Part shown: piece by piece, positions 33,929 through 42,278 of the stretch
How the letters are laid out: the number at the start of each line of letters is the position of its first letter
How positions within the stretch are numbered: position 1 is the stretch's first letter
NCBI RefSeq assembly: GCF_000223905.1
Contig: NC_015948.1
Location: forward strand, 124,001-188,000
Reading direction: 5' to 3'
DNA: 64,000 nt
DNA from: Haloarcula hispanica ATCC 33960
GTDB taxonomy: Archaea; Halobacteriota; Halobacteria; Halobacteriales; Haloarculaceae
Translations under genes and position numbers: made by a program
The notes under the pieces: model-generated
Database searches by the model: none
What the model was told of the DNA's origin: nothing
Seen by the model: the letters and a program-made list of their open reading frames with translations, nothing else

Positions 33929-34428
33929 GGTCGGTTGGCTTTTTCATCGTCGCCTCTGGAGTTATACGGATTCCCGCAGTGACCGTTATACAGAGCCAGA
34001 AAGCCCCCGCGCTCTCGGCTTTGGTTCGCGGTTTCACCGCTCACCAAGACGAGGGACCTTCGGTCCCTCGCGACCCGCGGCTTGCTGCACTCCGTAGGTG
34101 CTTGCTACGCCGGGGTTCGCCAAGAGCACGGCCCCTCTCAGTCCCACCCAGCCTGGATTGACCAACCGGCTACGGGTGGGACTGAAAGGGGCGTCGTCGG
34201 CGCTACGCGCCGACTGCTCGGGAGACCTTCGGTCTCCCGGTGGCTGTCTGAACGAAAGCGGACGACGCAAGCACTGCACGAGCGACAATCGGGAGCGAGG
34301 AAGCGCACAGCGAGTCCCCCGAGTTCAGACAGCCGGGGCTTTCTGGCTGTGAAAAGTCTAATTCACACAGTCCGATTCACCAACGGAGACACAAACCACC
34401 TTGGTCCCCGGCCCATAGAGACGAGCAT
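33929..34428. other. Structured 355-bp intergenic element with 14-bp terminal inverted repeats (candidate ncRNA or MITE-like repeat)
   Basis: No ORF is supported in this 500-base gap between htpX and pspAB. The core, 33994-34348, is closed by perfect 14-base inverted ends: AGCCAGAAAGCCCC (33994-34007) and GGGGCTTTCTGGCT (34335-34348). Inside are perfect stems: TTGGT/ACCAA with nested GCGGT/ACCGC (34021-34047); GAGGGACC with TTC loop (34051-34069); CAGTCCCACCC/GGGTGGGACTG (34139-34149/34174-34184) within GCCCCT/AGGGGC (34131-34136/34187-34192); GTCGGCGC-TAC-GCGCCGAC (34196-34214); GGGAGACC-TTC-GGTCTCCC (34220-34238); and GGCTGTCTGAAC/GTTCAGACAGCC (34242-34253/34323-34334). It may be a structured RNA or a non-autonomous mobile/repeat element. 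I recall GGGTGGGACTGAAAGGGGC-like strings as dispersed in haloarchaea, but cannot verify copy number here. Confidence 0.7.
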
Positions 34429-35046
34429 ATGGGATTGCTCGACGGACTCAAGAGCGTCCTCGGGGTGAAAGCCGAGGCCGACGCGACACGGGACGCCGAC
34501 CCCGACGACCTGTTCGGGATGAGTACCGCCTACGTCACGATGGAGGCCGACCTGGGGTACGAGCCGACCGGCGAGGCGGCACTGTGTTTCGCCGACGTCG
34601 ACAGCACGGACTTCCAGGACGCCGTCGACGAGGTCGAATCTATTCTCGACGCCGGGATGGTCGAGACGGGCACGCGGGCGACCTTCGAGACCGACGACCA
34701 CGGCTACCAGTGGGTCGTGTTGCACGACGACGACTTCGAGGACCTGCTCACGTCGATCCACTTCGCCGCGGACACGCTCGTCGAGCGGCGCTACGGGTCG
34801 CGCCTGCTCGCAGCGCTGTTCGCGTTCGAGCACGCGCGCGAGAACCAGACTGTCTACTGGGTGTACTCGTTCCGCCGGGGCGCGTACTACCCGTTCGCGC
34901 CGGACCCTCACGACAGCCACGAACGCAACACGTCCGCGGAGTTCAAACTGGACAGCAACCTCAGCGACGAAATTACCGTGGAAGGCGACAAGGAGTACTG
35001 GTATCCGCTGTGGCCCGACCGTCCCGGCTACCACCCCTGGGAGTAG
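34429..35046 (+). CDS. pspAB: PspAB, HtpX-associated protein
   Basis: 205 residues, acidic, soluble. Starts MGLLDGLKSVLGVKAEAD, an amphipathic membrane-surface helix, and contains SSIHF-like and VYWVYSFRRGAYYPFAP stretches. The protein is recognised mainly by its place next to htpX and by this layout; family members are annotated PspA-associated protein PspAB. It probably helps HtpX or PspA in membrane-stress response. Separated from htpX by the structured element described above. Confidence 0.75.
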   Translation: MGLLDGLKSVLGVKAEADATRDADPDDLFGMSTAYVTMEADLGYEPTGEAALCFADVDSTDFQDAVDEVESILDAGMVETGTRATFETDDHGYQWVVLHDDDFEDLLTSIHFAADTLVERRYGSRLLAALFAFEHARENQTVYWVYSFRRGAYYPFAPDPHDSHERNTSAEFKLDSNLSDEITVEGDKEYWYPLWPDRPGYHPWE

Positions 35047-35179
35047 GACGACGCGCTCTTTCCCCTTTCCCATCTAAAACTCCCGATTCCGTCTCGAACG
35101 ACACCGCTGCCGTCCCACACTTTCACTTTCACTCTGGTGTTAACGAGGCTTTATACCCCCGGACGCACAAGGCACGTCC

Positions 35180-36229
35180 ATGTCCGCAAGTGAGGACCTC
35201 GAAGAGCTGCCGGGTGTCGGTCCGGCGACAGCAGAGAAACTCGAAGACAACGGCTACGATTCATACCAGGGGATTGCGGTCGCCTCCCCCGGCGAACTGT
35301 CGAACACGGCCGACATCGGCGAGTCGTCGGCAGCCGACATCATTCAGGCCGCCCGCGAAGCGGCCGATATCGGTGGGTTCGAAACCGGGTCGACGGTGCT
35401 CGAACGCCGCGAGCAGATTGGGAAGCTCTCCTGGGGCGTCGACGAGGTCGACGACCTGCTCGGCGGCGGCGTCGAGACCCAGTCCATCACCGAGGTGTAC
35501 GGCGAGTTCGGGGCCGGCAAGTCCCAGGTAACCCACCAGCTCTCGGTCAACGTCCAGTTACCGGCCGAACACGGCGGACTGGAAGGCAGCGCCATCTTCG
35601 TCGACTCCGAGGACACGTTCCGACCGGAGCGTATCGAACAGATGGTCAAGGGCCTCGCCGACGAGGTACTGGCAGACACGATGGTCCTCCACGGCATCGT
35701 TGAGGAGGGGGACGACGCAGACCCGACCGATGAGGACCTGCTCGATGACCTCGTCGCCTCCGTGCTGGAGAAGATCCACGTCGCGAAGGCGTTCAACTCC
35801 AACCACCAGATTCTCCTGGCCGAGAAGGCCCAGGAAATCGCAAGCGAGAGCCAGGACGAGGAGTTCCCCGTCCGCCTGCTCGCCGTCGACTCGCTGACCG
35901 CCCACTTCCGCGCCGAGTACGTCGGGCGTGGCGAACTCGCCGACCGCCAGCAGAAGCTCAACAAGCACCTCCACGACCTGATGCGGGTCGGCGACCTCAA
36001 CAACACCGCCGTCGTCGTCACGAACCAGGTCGCCTCCAACCCGGACTCCTTCTTCGGCGACCCGACCCAGCCCATCGGTGGCAACATCCTCGGCCACACC
36101 TCCACGTTCCGAATGTACCTCCGCAAGTCCAAGGGGAACAAGCGCATCGTCAAACTCGTCGACGCGCCGAACCTCCCAGACGGCGAGGGCGTCATGCGCG
36201 TCGAAGAAGACGGCCTGCTGAACGAGTAG
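35180..36229 (+). CDS. radA: RadA recombinase
   Basis: 349 residues, archaeal RecA/Rad51. N-terminal HhH ([19 protein letters not shown]), polymerisation/linker, Walker A GEFGAGKS at 108-115, Walker [13 protein letters not shown]2 region [20 protein letters not shown] and a C-terminal end [10 protein letters not shown]. Homologous recombination and DSB repair. Own promoter in the 133-base gap after pspAB (GCTTTATACC at about 35149-35158 is about 26 bases before the ATG). A GTCC-TAA-GGAC hairpin and AGACTTTTTCTCC follow the stop. Confidence 0.97.
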   Translation: MSASEDLEELPGVGPATAEKLEDNGYDSYQGIAVASPGELSNTADIGESSAADIIQAAREAADIGGFETGSTVLERREQIGKLSWGVDEVDDLLGGGVETQSITEVYGEFGAGKSQVTHQLSVNVQLPAEHGGLEGSAIFVDSEDTFRPERIEQMVKGLADEVLADTMVLHGIVEEGDDADPTDEDLLDDLVASVLEKIHVAKAFNSNHQILLAEKAQEIASESQDEEFPVRLLAVDSLTAHFRAEYVGRGELADRQQKLNKHLHDLMRVGDLNNTAVVVTNQVASNPDSFFGDPTQPIGGNILGHTSTFRMYLRKSKGNKRIVKLVDAPNLPDGEGVMRVEEDGLLNE

Positions 36230-36654
36230 CCCGAGTCCTAAGGACTACTACCGACGCGACGATTCCAGACTTTTTCTCCGGCGGTTTTCGAGACCCGCAA
36301 CAGCGTCCGCCCGAACTGGCATGTGGACTGCTCCCGCGCCTCGAACCCCTTCATTTCATCTCGAACCGCCTTCCGTCCCGCGTCTTGCGGCCGTCAGACG
36401 CACCGTGGTGAATGTGAAACTTCGCCACCCCAACCGCAAGACGGCGGTACATCTCCTGTCGAAACAGAGGGGTAACAGCCGGGAACCGACAGACAGCTGT
36501 CTGGTCGTCGATGTTCTCCAGGGGTCAGTTGTCGACTGGAGATGTCAGAGTCCAACCGCCATGTTTGGACGGTACGAAAGTCGGTGGACAGCGAGAAAAT
36601 CAGTCGCCCGCTGATCTGCCGTGGCCTGTGCGTCGGCGCTCCGACACCTCGCCG
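36230..36654. other. 425-base intergenic stretch with a 10-bp inverted repeat
   Basis: Between radA and the convergent aldo/keto reductase. It holds a short hairpin GTCC-TAA-GGAC (36236-36246) and T-run (GACTTTTTCTCC, about 36268-36279), probably the radA terminator; then CGTCTTGCGG (36381-36390) and CCGCAAGACG (36434-36443), a perfect 10-base inverted repeat 43 bases apart with GGTG/CACC pairing inside. Open frames here (for example 36321-36614) lack haloarchaeal composition and a promoter, so I do not call a gene. A small structured RNA is possible. Confidence 0.45.
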
Positions 36655-37707
36655 TCAGTCCCCGGCAGATTTCATCCCGGTCTCTTCGAGGTCCGCACCG
36701 CCGACCGACGAGCGCAGGGCGTCCATCCCGTCGTCGCGGTCGATACCGAAGTTGTCCCGGTACAGTTCCTGCACGCGGTCGTACTCCTCGTCGCTGAGCG
36801 GCGGCGTATCGGGCGCGCCGGCCCACTCGTCGATGTCGGCGTTCGTCCGGAACGTCGGGGTGACCGACGCCACCTCGTCGTTGTAGAGGAGCCACTGGAT
36901 GGCCGCCTGGCCCATCGTGCGTGCCCCGTCACGTTCGAGGAACCGGATTTCCTCAACCTTCTCCCAGCCGGTCTCGTACCACTCGCTCGGTCGGTGCGAG
37001 CGGTGGTCGCCCTTACCGAGTTCTGTCTCGGGGGTCACCTGCTCGTTCAGCAGCCCAGAGGAGTGAGGGACGCGAGCCAGCACCGACGTGTCGGCGTTCT
37101 GCTCGCGGATGGTGTCGATGAAGTGCTGGCCGGGGGTCTGTTCGAAGAGGTTAAACACGGTCTGGAGCGCGTCGAACTCGTTTGCGACTGCGGCGTCGCC
37201 CTCGGCGAGCCAACCGATAGAGGGGCCAAGCGCCCAGCCGATGGCGTCGACCTTCCCCTCCTCGCGGAGTTCGTCGAGCGCTTCCAGCACGTCCTCGTCG
37301 ACCTCGTCGACGTTGGCGTTGTGGAGCATCAGGAGCTCGACGTGGTCCATGCCAAGGCGGTCGAGCGAGCGGTCAACAGCAGTGTGCACCCATTCGGGCG
37401 TGACCTTCTTCGGGAGTTCGCCGTGGCCGGCCTGGGGGTTGTTGTAGAAGTCGTAGCCGATCTTCGTCGAGACGGTGACCTCGTCGCGGTGTTCCGCCAG
37501 CGCCTCGCCGATGATCTCCTCGCTGTCGCCGTGGCCGTACACGTCGCCGGTGTCGAAAAACGTCACGTCCTCCGCGAGTGCGTGCTGGACCATGTCGATA
37601 GCATCGTCGCGGGTGCGGTCGCCCCACCAGTCCGTGCCGACGACCCAGGCACCGAATCCGACTTCCGAGACCTCGACGCCGGAGTTTCCGAGTGTCGCGT
37701 ATTCCAT
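36655..37707 (-). CDS. Aldo/keto reductase
   Basis: 350 residues. NADPH-dependent TIM-barrel reductase with catalytic Asp-Tyr (DTGDVYGHGDSEE, about 45-57), Lys in STKIGYD and His in LLMLHN. FGAWVVGTDWWGD near the start is typical of the YajO/Gcy-like branch. Start at the ATG 37705-37707, with the strand YATLGNSGVEVSEVGFG right after. Follows the CPBP protease gene by 24 bases on the same strand, so the two may share a transcript. Confidence 0.88.
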   Translation of the reverse strand: MEYATLGNSGVEVSEVGFGAWVVGTDWWGDRTRDDAIDMVQHALAEDVTFFDTGDVYGHGDSEEIIGEALAEHRDEVTVSTKIGYDFYNNPQAGHGELPKKVTPEWVHTAVDRSLDRLGMDHVELLMLHNANVDEVDEDVLEALDELREEGKVDAIGWALGPSIGWLAEGDAAVANEFDALQTVFNLFEQTPGQHFIDTIREQNADTSVLARVPHSSGLLNEQVTPETELGKGDHRSHRPSEWYETGWEKVEEIRFLERDGARTMGQAAIQWLLYNDEVASVTPTFRTNADIDEWAGAPDTPPLSDEEYDRVQELYRDNFGIDRDDGMDALRSSVGGADLEETGMKSAGD

Positions 37708-37731
37708 ACCCGTTGTAGCGGCGCTGTCCAC

Positions 37732-38745
37732 TTAGCCGTCTTGGTTTGCGGTGTCGGACCGCGTCCGAATCCGGAGCTCGGGGGTGGCGATAGCATCGAG
37801 CAGTTCGACCGTGCCGTACTCGCGGTGGACCCACCAGTATAGCGCGGCTCCGCCGACGCCAAGCAGCGGGAGCGCGATGAGGCCGCCTTCGGGGCCAAAG
37901 TTGCCGCCGGTCACCAGCGTCGGGCCGGTCGCATCGGTTGAGAGCAGGGAGACACCCATGCGGAGGCCGCTCACGGGGAAGCCAAGCAGTGCCAGCGTGT
38001 AGTTCCAGGCGACGTGGAAGCCGCTGGCGACCCCGAGTCGCCCGGTCAGGACGTAACACGCACCGAGCAGGAGGCCGTAGAGGGTGATGTTGGTCACGCT
38101 GAGCAGCGACGCGCTGGGGTTCGTCCAGTGGAGAACGCCGAATAGCGCGCCGGTCAGCGCCGTCGCGGCGATGACCGCGCGGCGCTTCCCGACCCAGCCA
38201 GCGAGCCCCTCGGCCGCATTCGTCAACAGGTAGCCACGGACGAGCACTTCCTCTGCAGTCGCCTGGACGATGAAGAACGCTCCCAAGAGGAGGACAGCGA
38301 CCGGCGGTCCGAACGCGGTCAGTGGGAGCGGCCCGCTGTCGACGGTAGCGAAGATGACGCTGACTTCCACGAACCCTGCGCCTAGCTCGACAAGCAGGAC
38401 GAGCGTGGGAAGCCCCGCCCCGAGCGCGAGGCCGAACGCAGCGTCGCGCCACCACTGTCGGTCGAACCCTAACCCGTAGTCAGAGAGCGTCCGTCGGTCC
38501 AGCAGATAGCCGAGTACGACAGCGACGGTGGTTCCGGCCGCAAAGAGCGCAATCTGGCGCGCAACTGCGACCGCTGGCGTCACGCCCACCACGGACGACA
38601 CCACTGCGACCACTCCTGAGAGCAGAACGAGGCCGAATCCGGCGAGAAACACCCACAGTGTGACCCGCCACGGCGCTCGCAGCCGGCGCTCGGAGGGATT
38701 GACGATGTAGCGCCGTATCTCCATGATGAAATCCGACCTGACCAT
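37732..38745 (-). CDS. CPBP family intramembrane protein, second copy
   Basis: 337 residues, about eight membrane segments. Motif 1 TAEEVLVRGYLL (EExxxR) near residue 171 and FGVLHWTNP and SGFHVAWNYT as motifs 2 and 3. Same family as 25313-26296. The first methionine (38743-38745) and one eight codons in (38724) are both plausible starts. Probably co-transcribed with the aldo/keto reductase downstream. Confidence 0.85.
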   Translation of the reverse strand: MVRSDFIMEIRRYIVNPSERRLRAPWRVTLWVFLAGFGLVLLSGVVAVVSSVVGVTPAVAVARQIALFAAGTTVAVVLGYLLDRRTLSDYGLGFDRQWWRDAAFGLALGAGLPTLVLLVELGAGFVEVSVIFATVDSGPLPLTAFGPPVAVLLLGAFFIVQATAEEVLVRGYLLTNAAEGLAGWVGKRRAVIAATALTGALFGVLHWTNPSASLLSVTNITLYGLLLGACYVLTGRLGVASGFHVAWNYTLALLGFPVSGLRMGVSLLSTDATGPTLVTGGNFGPEGGLIALPLLGVGGAALYWWVHREYGTVELLDAIATPELRIRTRSDTANQDG

Positions 38746-38883
38746 GTCGTCGTCTGGAACGGCGGCGTCTTAACTGTGGCTTGCTCGCCGAATTCCGTGG
38801 TATATGGTGTCGTGACACGGGTGTTACTGGGTAGGTTTCAGGTAACGGAAACCCCTATCTGCCCGCGAAGCCACGTACTCGAC

Positions 38884-39789
38884 ATGACGAAGCGTCACGT
38901 GTCGCTGCCACCGCTCGCTGAAGAGGGGCTCAGGGCGTTCATCGACGAGGTCGACGAGCGCCTTTCCGGTGACGAGGACACCTGCGATGTTGTCACTGAC
39001 GTGTTGGTCGACCTCCACGGCGACCGGGACGCCTACGAGCGCTGGCAGGACGGCGCGGATATCTCCCCGGCCGAGCGGGTCCGGCTTCAGGGGTATGACC
39101 CCTGTAACACGACCCTCGAAAGCGAGTACTACGCCGAGAAAGACGAGGAGCGGTTCAAACGCTCGAAACACCTCCAGTGGCTCTGGCGGCAGTTCGACGC
39201 GACGCCGATGGCGGACAACGTCGAGTTCGCGCTCCGGTTCCGGCGGATGCTCGCCGACCACCTCTTTGACTCCTGTGGCGAGGGCTGTCGCTTCTTCAAG
39301 GGCATCACGTTCACCTACGGCCACAACATCGAGGTTGGTGACAACGTCGTGGTCCACGACGACGTCCACCTGGACGACCGCGGGAAACTCACAATCGGCG
39401 ACCGCGTCTCTATCTCCGACGATACCCACGTCTACAGCCACGACCACGACGCCGTCGACCAGACCCACGTCGACAACTACCACACCATCATCGAAGACGA
39501 CGTGCGCCTGACCTACGACTCGATGGTCCGGGCCGGCGTCAAAGTCGGGGAAAACGCCATCCTCGCGGCGAAGTCCATCGCCGGCAAGGACATCCCAGCC
39601 CATCATATCGCCGCCGGCACGCCGGCGAAGTCCCTGACGGTCAAGGACGGCTGGGAGTCCGTCGCAGAGCCCATTGAAGGGGCGAACGTCGACCGCCGTG
39701 CCGAACGGCAACTGTCCGTTACCCTGCCCGATAATCTGGAGCAGTTCGACGAGTTCCAGCGGGACCTCTCGCCGCCGGACCGCCAGTAG
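38884..39789 (+). CDS. Left-handed beta-helix acyltransferase
   Basis: 301 residues. A helical N-terminal domain (about 1-120) is followed by hexapeptide repeats (GHNIEVGDNVVVHDDVHLDD, GKLTIGDRVSISDDTHVYSH and on), ending AGVKVGENAILAAKSIAGKD and IPAHHIAAGTPAK, as in maltose/galactoside acetyltransferases of the LbetaH family. The N-terminal part is larger than in MAT/CAT enzymes. CoA-dependent acylation of a sugar is likely. The ATG at 38884 is chosen over earlier in-frame codons in the divergent promoter gap. Confidence 0.85.
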   Translation: MTKRHVSLPPLAEEGLRAFIDEVDERLSGDEDTCDVVTDVLVDLHGDRDAYERWQDGADISPAERVRLQGYDPCNTTLESEYYAEKDEERFKRSKHLQWLWRQFDATPMADNVEFALRFRRMLADHLFDSCGEGCRFFKGITFTYGHNIEVGDNVVVHDDVHLDDRGKLTIGDRVSISDDTHVYSHDHDAVDQTHVDNYHTIIEDDVRLTYDSMVRAGVKVGENAILAAKSIAGKDIPAHHIAAGTPAKSLTVKDGWESVAEPIEGANVDRRAERQLSVTLPDNLEQFDEFQRDLSPPDRQ

Positions 39790-39840
39790 CCGGTGCGGCC
39801 ACGCCGGCAGTCCTTTTGCCGCACCGACCGAACCCCTGGT

Positions 39841-40548
39841 ATGCGAAGCGTCGCCATCAACGTCGGAGCGAACACGAACGAGCCCGGCTTTCGCGGGCCA
39901 CTGTTCTCCGACGGCACCTTCGAGTATATTCCCATTCCCGAATCGAAACCGACCAGCGAGCCAGTGCCGACCTACGGCGACCTCGACCTGCGGACCGACG
40001 TTTCTGCGGTGGCCGACCAGCCGGTCCACTTCGACCCGGAGTTTCCCGAGGCCGGCGGCGAGCGCTACACGTACGGCGACGAACACGGCGTGAAGGCCGG
40101 CCCGCTCTCGGAGCTGTCGGCCGGTGACTACCTGTTCTTCTACGCGACGCTGTCGATGGCCGACAAGCGTTCGGCCTGGGCGTCGCCGAAGTGGGGTGCC
40201 CACGTCATCGGTCACTTCCAACTCGCTCGTGACGCGGTGACCGGCGACGAGTACCGGGACCTCCCGTCCGAGGAACAGGCACAGTTCGCCTCGAACGCCC
40301 ATGTGAAACGCGACCCCTTCGACGCTCGCGTTCTCATTCGCGGCAACACTGACGAGTCACGACTGTACGACACGGTCGTCCCGCTGTCGGCACCGAGCGG
40401 CGGCACCGACGCGAACGAACTGGTCACCGAACTGTCGTCCGACTCGGGGAAGGGGCCGTGGTGGCGACGGCCGATGCGGTTCGACGAGGCTGGCACGGAG
40501 CGACTGCTCGAACTGGCTGATAGCCACCCCAGCGCCCTCGAACGCTGA
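39841..40548 (+). CDS. Nmad3-like putative nucleotide-modification protein
   Basis: 235 residues. The start MRSVAINVGANTNEPGFRGP, FEYIPIPES and YLFFYATL segments fit the nucleotide-modification-associated domain 3 (Nmad3) family as I remember it; haloarchaeal members are stand-alone. The family is linked to hypermodified bases in phages and some genomes, without a demonstrated reaction. No membrane part. Upstream neighbour on the same strand is the acyltransferase, 51 bases away. Confidence 0.65.
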   Translation: MRSVAINVGANTNEPGFRGPLFSDGTFEYIPIPESKPTSEPVPTYGDLDLRTDVSAVADQPVHFDPEFPEAGGERYTYGDEHGVKAGPLSELSAGDYLFFYATLSMADKRSAWASPKWGAHVIGHFQLARDAVTGDEYRDLPSEEQAQFASNAHVKRDPFDARVLIRGNTDESRLYDTVVPLSAPSGGTDANELVTELSSDSGKGPWWRRPMRFDEAGTERLLELADSHPSALER

Positions 40549-40594
40549 GGCAGCCGAATGAGTTATCACCGGTGAAAATAGAATGTGAAAGCAT

Positions 40595-41308
40595 ATGTCC
40601 AGACGGACTCAGGTAGCTGATATGCGTCTCTCTAGTGGGGTCCCCGGCTTCGACGAACTCATTGAGGGGGGGCTACTCCCGAATCGTCTTTATGTGGTCA
40701 GCGGCCCGCCGGGCAGCGGGAAGACTACTTTCTGCTCACAGTTCATTACACAGGGCGTCAAAGAGGGCGAGACGTGCCTGTACGTGACGATGCACGAGAC
40801 CAAGACGGAGTTGATGCAGGACATGGCTGGCTACGAGTTCGGGTTCGACCGGGCCATGCAGTCCGACGCCATCCAGTTCCTCAACCTCGTCACCGAGAGC
40901 GGAAAGCGAACTATCACGCAGTTCGGCAGCGAGGGCGGCCTGACGAACCGCCTCGTCGCTTATATCAGACAGAACGACATCCAGCGGGTCGTCATCGACT
41001 CGACGATGCTGTTGCAGCATTTCATGAACGACGTCGAAGACGAGATCACGGGCTTTCTCTCCGCGCTGAAACAGACGGACGCGACGACGCTGCTCATCTC
41101 TGAGATGACCGACCCGTCCTCCTACAGCGACGAACACTACCTCGCACACGGCGTCGTCTTCTTCCACAACTTCCTCGAAAACGGGAGCATGACCCGCGGC
41201 GTCCAGGTTATCAAGATGCGAGGCACTGCCATCGACTGTGACATTCGGGAGATATCCTTCTCTGACGCCGGACTGCAGGTCCACGCCGACCGGAAAGTGG
41301 AGACATGA
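40595..41308 (+). CDS. KaiC-like/RAD55 family single-domain ATPase
   Basis: 237 residues: Walker A SGPPGSGKT at 36-44, then ITQGVKEGETCLYVTM, and the Walker B-type strand VVIDSTMLLQHF. One KaiC-like domain with no second half, as in archaeal signalling ATPases that regulate motility or sensors. No Cys or DNA-binding appendix seen. The next gene starts inside the last codons (ATGA overlap), so its 136-residue product is a likely partner. Confidence 0.85.
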   Translation: MSRRTQVADMRLSSGVPGFDELIEGGLLPNRLYVVSGPPGSGKTTFCSQFITQGVKEGETCLYVTMHETKTELMQDMAGYEFGFDRAMQSDAIQFLNLVTESGKRTITQFGSEGGLTNRLVAYIRQNDIQRVVIDSTMLLQHFMNDVEDEITGFLSALKQTDATTLLISEMTDPSSYSDEHYLAHGVVFFHNFLENGSMTRGVQVIKMRGTAIDCDIREISFSDAGLQVHADRKVET

Positions 41309-41715
41309 GCCGCTACGAGCGCGAGTTCGGGACCGACTGGGAGACCCTCGACAAGGACGAGGCGACCGACCGGGCCTACGCCATCGGCGTTGCCGAGCGC
41401 CTCGGGGAGTACAACCGCGAGGAACTCGAAGCCATCTACGCCGAGATGAACTCGGCGTACCACAAGAGCATGGTCGAACTCGCGTACGACGAAGGCCGCA
41501 ACGAAGCGAAGGAAGCGGCGGAGACGACCAACGCCGACCGGGACGCCCTCTGGGCCGACCTGATCAACGGCGAGAAGACGTACATCGACGAAGACGACGT
41601 GCCGACCAGCGGCCGCGACGGTCTGCCGTCGGCGCTCGACTCCTCGGAACTGCTCGACAGGCAGTCGATCGACAGCACTGACGCCGTCGACAGACCGGAC
41701 TTTCTCGACAGGTAG
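41305..41715 (+). CDS. Conserved protein coupled to the KaiC-like ATPase
   Basis: 136 residues. The N-terminal 70 are helical (TDWETLDKDEATDRAYAIGV, LGEYNREELEAIYAEMN), probably the conserved domain; the rest is a disordered acidic tail ending VDRPDFLDR. Overlaps the ATPase gene by four bases (ATGA). I do not know the family; coupling suggests an ATPase-binding protein. A hairpin GACGGG-AAA-CCCGTC (41782-41796) follows the gene. Confidence 0.7.
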   Translation: MSRYEREFGTDWETLDKDEATDRAYAIGVAERLGEYNREELEAIYAEMNSAYHKSMVELAYDEGRNEAKEAAETTNADRDALWADLINGEKTYIDEDDVPTSGRDGLPSALDSSELLDRQSIDSTDAVDRPDFLDR

Positions 41716-41781
41716 CTGGCTCCAGTGTGTGCACTCACCGACAGCGATAGCGCTGCTGCTCGCCCGTGTAAAAACGAAGGA

Positions 41782-41796
41782 GACGGGAAACCCGTC
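41782..41796. terminator. Convergent hairpin GACGGG-AAA-CCCGTC
   Basis: Perfect 6-bp stem and three-base loop between the 41305-41715 gene and the convergent gene at 41831-42118. A likely terminator, though without a T-run. Confidence 0.4.
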
Positions 41797-41830
41797 CAGA
41801 GCTGGGGTGGCCGCAGGTAGTGCTGGGCCG

Positions 41831-42118
41831 TTAGAAGGAGACTTGGTCCGGCCCGTCTTCGCCCATGCAGACCGGGTCGCGGTCGGAGTAGCCCTTTCGG
41901 CCGATGGCCTTGCTCGACACGCCCGCGAACGCCGCGAACTCGGCGTCTTCCGCGCTCTCGAAGGTTTCCGGGGCCGACCGGCTCAGCGCGTCGCCCAGCC
42001 GTTCGGTGCCGTTTGGCAGTTCTAGCTCCATGTCGCCGTCGCCCTCGATGATCTCTTCGGCGGAAACCGGGTAGTCATACGATTGGAAGGCGTCCGTCGC
42101 GTTGCTTAGCATTCGCAT
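41831..42118 (-). CDS. DUF5789-like small protein, second copy
   Basis: 95 residues with YPVSAEEIIEGDGDMELELP and FESAEDAEFAAFAGVSSKAI, the same order of motifs as 10734-11021. It differs by a C-terminal SDRDPVCMG extension. An AATAAACC box on the opposite strand (GGTTTATT, 42145-42152) lies 27-34 bases before the ATG. Function unknown. Confidence 0.7.
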   Translation of the reverse strand: MRMLSNATDAFQSYDYPVSAEEIIEGDGDMELELPNGTERLGDALSRSAPETFESAEDAEFAAFAGVSSKAIGRKGYSDRDPVCMGEDGPDQVSF

Positions 42119-42218
42119 ATGTGTCGAAAGTTCATGGTCGATAATAAACCTTCACTATAGATAATCATAATATCCATTAATGCGTATAAGGAACTCACGT
42201 TTCGTGTGCCCACGACAC

Positions 42219-42278
42219 ATGGCTCGACCAGAAGCGGCTTGCTGCTGGGGATTGTGGGTGTTGTATGGTCGTCGCTGA
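42219..42278 (+). CDS. Candidate 19-residue leaderless mini-ORF overlapping the PHP gene
   Basis: ATG at 42219 follows TATAAG (42185-42190) by about 30 bases. It encodes MARPEAACCWGLWVLYGRR and stops at 42278, 14 bases inside the PHP-domain gene in another frame. If real it is an upstream ORF controlling translation of the PHP protein. The PHP start at 42265 would otherwise have a leader of about 50 bases, unusual in this window. Evidence is only positional. Confidence 0.25.
   Translation: MARPEAACCWGLWVLYGRR

Noticed and set aside
34139..34192. GGGTGGGACTGAAAGGGGC-like string resembling a CRISPR repeat end
   Set aside because: Single copy with its complement 24 bases away, so it forms a stem; no spacers and no repeats in array.
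34098..34352. Small open frames within the structured element
   Set aside because: They run through stems with no promoter, lack acidic haloarchaeal composition, and several overlapping frames are equally open, as expected for palindromic DNA.
36321..36614. 97-codon open frame after radA
   Set aside because: Basic, Pro/Ser/Arg-rich product unlike any neighbour, no TATA at suitable distance; probably non-coding.
39841..40548. DNA-modification or defence island around the Nmad3-like gene
   Set aside because: Neighbours are an acyltransferase and a KaiC-like ATPase; no methylase, kinase or nuclease module is seen within several kb.
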